Notes under the pieces: generated by a model
The model's input: the letters and a program-made list of their open reading frames with translations, nothing else
What the model was told of the DNA's origin: nothing
Database searches by the model: none
Program-made: the position numbers and the translations under genes
Assembly: GCA_937934465.1 (NCBI GenBank)
Contig: CALGZO010000181.1
Coordinates: forward strand, 1-18,619
Source of the DNA: an uncultured Fimbriimonadales bacterium
Lineage (GTDB): Bacteria; Armatimonadota; Fimbriimonadia; Fimbriimonadales; GBS-DC
Reading direction: 5' to 3'
DNA: 18,619 nt
Part shown: positions 13,593-18,619 of the stretch, one piece after another
How the letters are laid out: every line of letters begins with the position of its first letter
Numbering within the stretch: position 1 is the first letter of the stretch

Positions 13593-14039
13593 ATGACTGA
13601 AGAACGCAGTTTCTTAGACGATCCGCGCCCGGAGGGGCGAGAGCCTATCCCTGCCGAGCGCGTGCCGATGCTGATTAGTGTGTTCGAGCAGATGGAGGCG
13701 GTGTCAGTGGTGCTGGCGTTCACCGTGCGTGCAGAAGGTGTGATGCAAAGCGACGCCACCTTCGGCGTGTGGATGGATGAGGAACTCCCTCACGAAGATA
13801 AAGTGGAGCACCTGCGCCAACTTGCCGCGCGCCTACATCCACTGGTGAACCCCGACTACTACTTAGACCTGATGCTGATTACCCCGCGCGACGCCATGCT
13901 CTGGCAGATGGCGACTCAGAACGGCGACCCCATCTACGCCCGCGACGAAGCCACTATTCAAGGGCAAATCACGCTGATTCAGAACCTGCCCCCCATCAGC
14001 GACGATGAACGCGATATCGATGTGATGCGCGTGATGTAG
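13593..14039 (+). CDS. Degenerate MntA-like nucleotidyltransferase-fold protein
   Basis: A 148-aa cytoplasmic protein. Its layout matches small MNT-type nucleotidyltransferases (as in MntA antitoxins). A region VVLAFTVRAEGVMQSDATFGVWMDEE aligns with the family's GSxARGxxxxxSDxDLxV motif, and YLDLMLITPRDAMLWQMATQNGDPIYARDE aligns with the later D-V-V-x-L...G-x-x-L-Y-E-R-D block. Two features of the active site are lost. The Gly-Ser pair is replaced (AFT at 42-44), and of the two catalytic Asp only D54 remains, the second being T56; D92 may be the third carboxylate. It is therefore probably inactive as an AMP or nucleotidyl transferase. No HEPN partner gene is adjacent. ATG 13593 has AGGAGA upstream. 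The family call is by eye and moderate. Confidence 0.8.
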   Translation: MTEERSFLDDPRPEGREPIPAERVPMLISVFEQMEAVSVVLAFTVRAEGVMQSDATFGVWMDEELPHEDKVEHLRQLAARLHPLVNPDYYLDLMLITPRDAMLWQMATQNGDPIYARDEATIQGQITLIQNLPPISDDERDIDVMRVM

Positions 14040-14082
14040 CCATACTGAACGGTCAACACGCAACTAAAGTCTGAAAATTTCG

Positions 14083-14088
14083 TATACA
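14083..14088 (+). promoter_or_regulatory. -10 element, leaderless promoter for relA/spoT-dtd
   Basis: TATACA ends 7 bases before ATG 14096. The 56-base gap is visibly AT-richer than its surroundings, and no Shine-Dalgarno sequence precedes the start. The -35 is not obvious. Confidence 0.45.
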
Positions 14089-14095
14089 AAACTAC

Positions 14096-16315
14096 ATGCA
14101 CACGCTGGAGTTTGAACTTCCCGAACAGGTCGATGCGCTGGTCGAGAAGGTGCGCGACTACGCGCCCGACGCCGATACCTCGCGCCTTGTGGAGGCGTAC
14201 CTGTTCGCGGAAGAGCGGCATCACGGGCAACTGCGCAAGAGCGGCGAGCCGTATATCACGCATCCGCTCGCAGTGGCGCACATCTTAGCCGACCTGCAGA
14301 TGGGCGTCAACACTGTGATTGCCGGGCTGCTGCACGATGTGCTGGAAGATACGCCAACCACTCCCGACGAGCTGGAGCAACGATTCGGCGCGACGGTGCG
14401 CCAGCTGGTGGAAGGCGTGAGCAAACTGCACCACTCCGAGCGCAAACTCGAAATCTTCAACGAGGCAGGCAAACGGCGCGTGAACATCGCCAAGACCGCC
14501 GAGAACCTGCGCAAACTGTTGCTTGCCGTCGCCGACGACCTGCGCGTGATGATTATCAAGCTCGCCGACCGCCTGCACAACATGCAGACGCTGGACGCCA
14601 TGCCCCCCGAGAAACAAATCCGAATTGCCGCCGAGACGCTGCAGGTCTACGCGCCGCTCGCCCACAGGCTCGGTATCTACCAAATCAAAGCCCAACTGGA
14701 CGATTTGGCGTTCAAGTACCTCTACCCGCAGGAATATCAAGACATCCGCGAGAAGGTCGCCCAGACCCGCGCCGAACGCCAAAAAGAGGTGCAGGAACTC
14801 ATCACCATCCTCAAGGAACGGCTGTGGAACGAGGGCGTGCGCGCAGAAGTGATGGGACGCCCCAAACACCTGTGGAGCATCTTCAACAAAATGAAGCAAC
14901 AGCAGATCGACTTCAGCCAGGTGTACGACCTCATCGCCCTGCGCGTGCTGACCGAGACCGTCGGCGAGTGCTACATGGCGCTGGGCATCGTGCATGAGCT
15001 ATGGCGTCCCATCCCCGCGCTGTTTTACGACTACATCGCCGCGCCCAAGCCGAACGGGTATCAATCGCTGCATACCAAAGTGATTGGACCCAACGAGCGC
15101 ACGCTGGAGATACAAATCCGCACTTGGCAGATGCACCAAGTCGCCGAGTACGGCGTGGCGGCGCACTGGCGCTACAAGGAAGGTCAGGACCAAAAGCCCA
15201 TGCAACTGCCCGCTCTGCAACAACAGCTGCGCGACCTGACCGACTTCAGGAGCAACTTGGAGTTTTTGACCAGCCTCTCGCGCGAGATGACCGCCGACCA
15301 GGTGTTCGTGTTCACACCGAAGGGCGACCTGATCGACCTGCCTGAAGGGGCTACTGCGCTGGACTTCGCCTATCGGATCCACACGGAAGTGGGTCACCGT
15401 TGCGTGGGGGCGCGCGTGAACGGGCGAATCGTGCCGCTGGACTACAAACTGCGCACGGGCGATGTGGTGGAGATTCTCACGCGCCAGAACGCGCAGCCGA
15501 GCTACGACTGGCTCGGTATCGTGCGCACCTCCAGCGCGCGAAGCAAGATACGCGCCTACTTCCGCGAGGCGCGCCGCGCCGAGTTCATCCAGCACGGGCG
15601 CGGACTGCTGGAACGCGAGCTGACGCGCTTGCGTATCCCCACCGCACAGTTCAAGGAAGTCCTGCCCGAAATCTTGAAAGCGCTCAACTTCCGCGCAGAA
15701 GACGACCTATACGCCAGCATCGGCGAGGGGCTAACCAGCGTGCCAGCAGTAATCCAACGGCTGCGTGCGTTGTCGCCGAGCGCGCCTGCCGCCGAACCGA
15801 CGCCTGCGCCCCCTACCCCAAGTCGCGAAATCCGCGCCATGCAGATCGAAGACGCCGACGGCTACATGACCCGACGCGCTACCTGCTGCCATCCCCTGCC
15901 CGGCGATGAACTGCGCGGCTACATCTCGCGCGGACGCGGCATCGTGGTGCATCGCGCATCCTGCCCCAACCTGCGCGCCCTCGAAGAGAAAGAACCCGAA
16001 CGGATTATGAACATCGAGTGGATCCCCCAGAAAGACCACGCCTACCCCGTCGCCCTGCGCTTCGAAACGCTCGACCGACCCGGCGTGCTCGCGGACATCA
16101 CCACCATCCTAAGCAGCTGGAATATCAATATCGAAGATGTGCGCGTGAACCGTACCACCAACCTCACCGCGCTGATTGACCTCGTAATCCACGCTCGAAG
16201 CGCACAGGAGCTGCGCACTATCACCGCAAAACTCAACTCACTGGAGAATGTGCTGGCAATCTCCCGACCGATGGAGGGCAAACGCAAGGATGCGAGCCGT
16301 AATCCAAAGAGTTAG
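14096..16315 (+). CDS. Bifunctional-type RelA/SpoT (p)ppGpp synthetase/hydrolase
   Basis: A 739-aa long RSH protein with the complete domain order. The HD hydrolase domain includes H56 (YITHP), H80-D81 and E84-D85 in LLHDVLEDT, so hydrolase activity seems intact. The synthetase domain (about 240-360) contains YDLIALRV, IAAPKPNGYQSLHT and EIQIRTWQMHQVAEYGVAAHWRYK. A TGS domain spans about 395-460 (QVFVFTPKGDLIDLPEGATALDFAY). A Cys/His region follows (ATCCHPLPGDELRGYISRGRGIVVH with a later Cys), then a C-terminal ACT domain (RFETLDRPGVLADITTIL). The enzyme makes and degrades ppGpp from ATP and GDP/GTP as the stringent-response signal. Length is typical. ATG 14096 appears leaderless. The 3' end overlaps dtd by 26 bases; relA-dtd adjacency is common in bacteria. 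Whether synthesis or hydrolysis dominates cannot be read here. Confidence 0.96.
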   Translation: MHTLEFELPEQVDALVEKVRDYAPDADTSRLVEAYLFAEERHHGQLRKSGEPYITHPLAVAHILADLQMGVNTVIAGLLHDVLEDTPTTPDELEQRFGATVRQLVEGVSKLHHSERKLEIFNEAGKRRVNIAKTAENLRKLLLAVADDLRVMIIKLADRLHNMQTLDAMPPEKQIRIAAETLQVYAPLAHRLGIYQIKAQLDDLAFKYLYPQEYQDIREKVAQTRAERQKEVQELITILKERLWNEGVRAEVMGRPKHLWSIFNKMKQQQIDFSQVYDLIALRVLTETVGECYMALGIVHELWRPIPALFYDYIAAPKPNGYQSLHTKVIGPNERTLEIQIRTWQMHQVAEYGVAAHWRYKEGQDQKPMQLPALQQQLRDLTDFRSNLEFLTSLSREMTADQVFVFTPKGDLIDLPEGATALDFAYRIHTEVGHRCVGARVNGRIVPLDYKLRTGDVVEILTRQNAQPSYDWLGIVRTSSARSKIRAYFREARRAEFIQHGRGLLERELTRLRIPTAQFKEVLPEILKALNFRAEDDLYASIGEGLTSVPAVIQRLRALSPSAPAAEPTPAPPTPSREIRAMQIEDADGYMTRRATCCHPLPGDELRGYISRGRGIVVHRASCPNLRALEEKEPERIMNIEWIPQKDHAYPVALRFETLDRPGVLADITTILSSWNINIEDVRVNRTTNLTALIDLVIHARSAQELRTITAKLNSLENVLAISRPMEGKRKDASRNPKS

Positions 16316-16736
16316 GTGGGCAGAGGTGGAGGTGGAGGGACGCCTCGTGGCGCGTATCGAGCAAGGCGCGCTCGCGCTGCTCGGCGTGCATCACTCCGAC
16401 ACCGCCGAACACGCTCGTTGGCTCGCCCAAAAGATTGCACACTTGCGCTTCTTCGAGGATGAAACAGGCAAGCTCAATCGGTCGGTGCAGGACATCGGCG
16501 GCGCGGTGCTGGTGGTCTCCAACTTCACGCTCTACGGCGACTGTCGCAAAGGCAGACGCCCCAGCTTCACCGACTCCGCGCCCTACGAGCAGGGGCGAAT
16601 GCTATACGAGCAGTTCTGCGCCGCGTTGCGCGAGGAGGGCGTCTCCGTGCAGACCGGCGTCTACGGCGCACAGATGCAAGTGCGCCTGCAAAACGACGGT
16701 CCCGTAACGCTGATTGTGGAGACGCCTGAGGGATAG
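16290..16736 (+). CDS. dtd: D-aminoacyl-tRNA deacylase
   Basis: A 148-aa protein, the normal Dtd length. It removes D-amino acids (such as D-Tyr) mischarged on tRNA, a proofreading step in the cytoplasm. Recognisable blocks are MRAVIQRV at the N-terminus, SNFTLYGDCRKGRRPSF (residues 77-93) and the GPVT motif (137-140), which supplies the chirality-sensing Gly-cisPro. The first motif reads SNFTL rather than the usual SQFTL, a mild substitution. ATG 16290 is preferred because GGAGGG lies about 12 bases upstream and the canonical MRAVIQRV start follows; an in-frame ATG at 16248 would add an unrelated tail read from relA sequence. It overlaps relA/spoT by 26 bases, so it is translationally coupled, and ends 4 bases from a convergent stop. 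Confidence 0.96.
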   Translation: MRAVIQRVRWAEVEVEGRLVARIEQGALALLGVHHSDTAEHARWLAQKIAHLRFFEDETGKLNRSVQDIGGAVLVVSNFTLYGDCRKGRRPSFTDSAPYEQGRMLYEQFCAALREEGVSVQTGVYGAQMQVRLQNDGPVTLIVETPEG

Positions 16737-16740
16737 CCGC

Positions 16741-17019
16741 CTACGGAGCCGATTGCAAACCTGCAACGCCGAAAACCGCCATGAACGCCGCCCAAGCGAC
16801 GCAGGCAATCACTGTCAGCGCAACGCCAATCATCCCCAGAATGCGCCCCGCATTGATCAACCCGCGCGAGTTCGGGTCGCCGAAACCCTGATCTAACTCC
16901 TTCAGCGCGTTGTTGCCCATAACCCACGCCGCAATACCTAACGGTCCACAGACAACGATACTAAGTATGCCGAGTATCAGAATGAGCGTCGGATTGTAGC
17001 TCCCGCTTCCATTAGCCAT
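16741..17019 (-). CDS. Small DUF4190-like membrane protein
   Basis: A 92-aa protein with two membrane helices: about residues 10-32 (LILILGILSIVVCGPLGIAAW) and 60-83 (ILGMIGVALTVIACVAW). They are joined by a charged loop containing NNALKELDQGF and NSRGLINAGRILG. This is the layout of DUF4190-type proteins, whose function is unknown. ATG 17019 is chosen because a strong AGGAGGTG stands 7 bases upstream. It lies 60 bases downstream of nuoC on the same strand and may be read from that transcript or its own promoter; TATACG at about 17046-17041 is a weak candidate. Its stop is 4 bases from the convergent dtd stop. Confidence 0.88.
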   Translation of the reverse strand: MANGSGSYNPTLILILGILSIVVCGPLGIAAWVMGNNALKELDQGFGDPNSRGLINAGRILGMIGVALTVIACVAWAAFMAVFGVAGLQSAP

Positions 17020-17079
17020 GATACACACCTCCTGTGTAAGCGTATATTCCCTAAGGCTTCAGAATCTCCTGCCAATTAT

Positions 17080-17664
17080 TTAGCGTCCACTCACAGATTC
17101 GGAGCCTGTTAGACCCTCGAACGACTCCCCTGCGTGGGGGTGCGTCTTGTCCTCGATGGAGGGACCCCAAGTATCTTGGGCGAAGGGGATTTCCTCGCCG
17201 CCGAGCGGGAAGTCCTTGCGCAGGGGATGTCCCACCCAATCGTCGGGCATGAGGATGCGCTTGAGGTTCGGATGCCCCTCAAACGGGATGCCGAACAGGT
17301 CGTACACCTCGCGTTCGGGGTAGTTCGCGCCTTCCCAGATGTCCGTGACGGAGGGCACTGCCTCGCCCTCGTCCACGCGCACCTTCAAGAAGATACGCCG
17401 AAAGCTCACAGGCGAGTAGAGGTTGTAGACCACCTCGAAGCGCTTCGGCTTCTCGCCTTGCTCCCAGTGGGGCAGCCAGTCGATGGCGGTAATGTCGCTG
17501 ATATACAAGTAGCCCAGCTCGCGGTCGTCGCGCAGCAGGCGGCAGACTTCGAGCAGTCGCTTCTTATTCACATAGAGCCAAGTGTCGCCGCGGAACTCGT
17601 AGACCTCCTCGATAGCGTCGGGGTATTGGGCGGCGATTTTCTGGTACTCAATTCGCTCGCTCAT
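17080..17664 (-). CDS. nuoC: NADH-quinone oxidoreductase subunit C (complex I 30-kDa)
   Basis: A 194-aa protein. The signature is in the C-terminal half: TDIWEGANYPEREVYDLFGIPFEGHPNLKRILMPDDWVGHPLRKDFPLGGEE, split here as ERE-D-GI-F-GHP-RILMPDDW-GHPLRKD-PL. NuoC is part of the peripheral arm of respiratory complex I, which couples NADH oxidation to quinone reduction and proton pumping. ATG 17664 has AGGAGAG upstream and overlaps the nuoA stop by 4 bases (ATGA), showing tight coupling. It is a separate NuoC, not a NuoCD fusion. nuoD and the rest of the complex do not follow; a DUF4190-like gene does. Confidence 0.96.
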   Translation of the reverse strand: MSERIEYQKIAAQYPDAIEEVYEFRGDTWLYVNKKRLLEVCRLLRDDRELGYLYISDITAIDWLPHWEQGEKPKRFEVVYNLYSPVSFRRIFLKVRVDEGEAVPSVTDIWEGANYPEREVYDLFGIPFEGHPNLKRILMPDDWVGHPLRKDFPLGGEEIPFAQDTWGPSIEDKTHPHAGESFEGLTGSESVSGR

Positions 17665-18113
17665 CGGCTCTCTCCTGATAGCGCGGGTTCGGGCGTCTCA
17701 ATCGCAGGCGACGGCGCAGGCTTCAGACGCCGATGCTCCACAGGGTCTTCCCAGTCCAGTGCGCCTTTTTTCCACTCGTAGAGGAAGCTCACCAGCAGCA
17801 GGAAGGTGAACGCGCCCACCACGCCTATCGCGAAGCCGCGCACATCGTCGGGCATGTCGCGCAACGCCACAAAGAACGGGTACAAGAACGCAATCTCCAC
17901 ATCGAAGATGATGAAGAGCATCGCCGTCAGGTAGAAGTGGATGGGGAACCGCTCGCGTGCGCTGCCGACAGGGGTGATGCCACACTCGTAGGGCGAGCCT
18001 TTCGCGGGCGAGGGGCGTTTCGGACCCAGCAGCCACGAGCCGCCCACCATCACCGCCGCAATCACTGCAGCAATCGCGAAGAGTATCAGCAACGGCAAGT
18101 AGTCGCTCGGCAT
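17661..18113 (-). CDS. nuoA: NADH-quinone oxidoreductase subunit A
   Basis: A 150-aa membrane subunit of complex I with three helices. Conserved NuoA blocks are visible: YECGITPVGSARERFPIHFYLTAMLFIIFDVEIAFLYPF in the middle and a third helix before FLYEWKKGALDW. The loop Cys in YECG and the acidic residues of FDVE, near the quinone site, are present. After residue 120 it has a Pro-rich polar tail longer than usual. ATG 18113 is chosen because NuoA homologues begin here and a TATAAT lies just upstream at 18128-18123; the frame remains open further upstream through repeat sequence, which is not coding. It overlaps nuoC by 4 bases. The usual neighbour nuoB is not between them. Confidence 0.96.
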   Translation of the reverse strand: MPSDYLPLLILFAIAAVIAAVMVGGSWLLGPKRPSPAKGSPYECGITPVGSARERFPIHFYLTAMLFIIFDVEIAFLYPFFVALRDMPDDVRGFAIGVVGAFTFLLLVSFLYEWKKGALDWEDPVEHRRLKPAPSPAIETPEPALSGESR

Positions 18114-18122
18114 GGCGGTTCG

Positions 18123-18128
18123 ATTATA
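18123..18128 (-). promoter_or_regulatory. -10 element, leaderless promoter for nuoA-nuoC
   Basis: A perfect TATAAT on the minus strand ends 9 bases before ATG 18113, and no Shine-Dalgarno sequence is present. No convincing -35 was seen. Confidence 0.55.
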
Positions 18129-18210
18129 CCTGACGCAGGCGATGCGTGTAGCCCCCTCCCCAACAAGGGTACAGATTATGTGTTCAAACAGCGCGACGCT
18201 ACCTAACACT

Positions 18211-18279
18211 GGTGCGACGCCATTCTTGGCGTCATACCCTCCCGACAGGGTGTGCTTGGACACGAATGTCCAAGCCACA
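18211..18279. repeat. Palindrome-rich intergenic repeat, copy 1
   Basis: This copy has a hairpin with arms GACGCC (18216-18221) and GGCGTC (18228-18233), a CCCT...AGGG pair, then a 9-bp stem GCTTGGACA (18254-18262) and TGTCCAAGC (18267-18275) with a CGAA loop. It recurs 140 bases later at 18351 in the same orientation. It is non-coding despite open frames through it. Confidence 0.85.
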
Positions 18280-18291
18280 GGGTGCGTGCGT

Positions 18292-18313
18292 GCTTGGACA
18301 CGAATGTCCAAGC
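18292..18313. repeat. Palindromic repeat, partial copy 2 (hairpin only)
   Basis: The same 9-bp stem (GCTTGGACA / TGTCCAAGC) with CGAA loop stands without the upstream GACGCC hairpin. It is 38 bases after the hairpin in copy 1. Confidence 0.85.
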
Positions 18314-18321
18314 CACTGGAG

Positions 18322-18341
18322 CGTCGGCGTCCCCGCCGACG
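18322..18341. repeat. GC-rich hairpin between repeat copies
   Basis: CGTCGGCG (18322-18329) pairs with CGCCGACG (18334-18341) around a TCCC loop. This 8-bp perfect stem is of a different sequence type from the flanking repeats. Confidence 0.7.
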
Positions 18342-18350
18342 AGCCGTGCA

Positions 18351-18419
18351 GGTGCGACGCCTTTCTTGGCGTCGTACCATCCCGACAGGACGCGCTTGGA
18401 CAAGAATGTCCAAGCCACG
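18351..18419. repeat. Palindrome-rich intergenic repeat, copy 3
   Basis: This matches 18211-18279 at an offset of exactly 140 with a handful of substitutions. The main stem (18394-18415) keeps both arms, while the loop changes from CGAA to AGAA. Changes fall in loops and linkers, not in the stems. Confidence 0.85.
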
Positions 18420-18425
18420 ATTTTC

Positions 18426-18454
18426 TTGCTCGGCGTCAAAATTCGATGTATAAT
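18426..18454 (+). promoter_or_regulatory. Leaderless promoter for the last gene
   Basis: A -35-like TTGCTC (18426-18431) and a perfect TATAAT (18449-18454) are 17 bases apart. ATG 18461 begins 7 bases after the -10. Confidence 0.6.
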
Positions 18455-18460
18455 AGAGGC

Positions 18461-18619
18461 ATGAAACGCTTCTTGTGGATTGGATTGGCAATCTGTTTTG
18501 GGCAGGCAATAGCGCAGCAAGGGCTGCACGGTCGAGTGCATGTACCTGAGTTGGAATACGCGCCAGGTCAAGTAGTTGTGAAGTCTCGCGAGGATGTTCC
18601 GCTTGCGCAGCGCGCTTGG
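18461..18619 (+). CDS. N-terminus of a secreted protein, possibly subtilase-like; runs off the window
   Basis: 53 codons are visible from ATG 18461 to the window end with no stop. The start is a signal peptide (MKRFLWIGLAICFGQAIAQ) with likely cleavage near AIA-Q. The following VPELEYAPGQVVVKSRED resembles the 'x-PGxVIVK' opening of propeptides before secreted S8 (subtilisin-like) peptidases. That is a weak, short match and other exported proteins are possible. No Shine-Dalgarno sequence lies at proper distance; AGAGG is only a base or so from the ATG. Promoter spacing indicates a leaderless transcript. No frame disruption is seen. Confidence 0.75.
   Translation, partial: MKRFLWIGLAICFGQAIAQQGLHGRVHVPELEYAPGQVVVKSREDVPLAQRAW

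Noticed and set aside
12244..13596. Long plus-strand open frame (450 codons) opposite the 613-aa gene
   Set aside because: It is a GC-driven antisense shadow: composition is Arg/Ala/His-rich without recognisable domains, while the minus strand encodes a coherent protein with promoter and a duplicated C-terminus.
18211..18420. CRISPR array
   Set aside because: There are only two full copies and one partial copy, with unequal spacing (38 and 102 bases between hairpins) and no cas genes; the units are hairpins within larger repeats.
18114..18509. N-terminal extension of NuoA through the intergenic region
   Set aside because: The extension translates palindromic repeats, and a TATAAT just upstream of ATG 18113 plus the known NuoA N-terminus fix the start.

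Overview
The window is a GC-rich, densely packed stretch of bacterial chromosome. It most resembles a thermophilic member of the Armatimonadota, possibly Fimbriimonadia. That placement is an inference from three things: a DUF5693-type membrane protein, a PEP-CTERM protein with a VPEP motif and an Arg/Lys-rich tail, and a TolB-like propeller next to a large glycoside-hydrolase-like protein. No rRNA or other phylogenetic marker is present to settle it. No tRNA, CRISPR array, transposase or integrase was seen.

Layout from left to right. (1) Positions 1-2680, plus strand: the end of a multi-pass membrane protein, an M24 Xaa-Pro-type peptidase one base after it, and a TPR-repeat protein. (2) 2681-4436, minus strand: a PQQ-dependent sugar-dehydrogenase-like lipoprotein overlapping a one-heme cytochrome c, a plausible periplasmic oxidation and electron-transfer pair. 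(3) 4517-9244, plus strand: an apparent operon of DUF5693 membrane protein, STAS-domain protein, CheA and CheW. No receptor, CheY, CheR or CheB is present. (4) 9461-10474: a TolB/PD40 propeller protein. (5) 10455-11891: a cassette with a secreted PEP-CTERM protein, its own promoter, a structured leader and a strong terminator. It is flanked by an imperfect 216/217-bp direct repeat made from the end of the TolB-like gene and the end of the convergent gene at 11695-13536. (6) 11695-13536, minus: a 613-aa glycoside-hydrolase-like protein. (7) 13593-16736, plus: a degenerate MntA-like nucleotidyltransferase-fold protein, then RelA/SpoT overlapping D-aminoacyl-tRNA deacylase (dtd). (8) 16741-18113, minus: a DUF4190-like membrane protein, nuoC and nuoA, with nuoB missing from its usual place between nuoA and nuoC. 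(9) 18129-18460: an intergenic cluster of short palindromic hairpin repeats. (10) 18461 to the end: the start of a secreted protein.

Two patterns run through the window. Genes that begin a transcription unit mostly have a TATAAT-like -10 hexamer only 6-9 bases before the start codon and no Shine-Dalgarno sequence, which implies leaderless mRNAs. Genes inside operons have clear Shine-Dalgarno sequences. Convergent genes also sit stop to stop with 0-4 bases between them. The least explained region is the duplicated-flank PEP-CTERM cassette.
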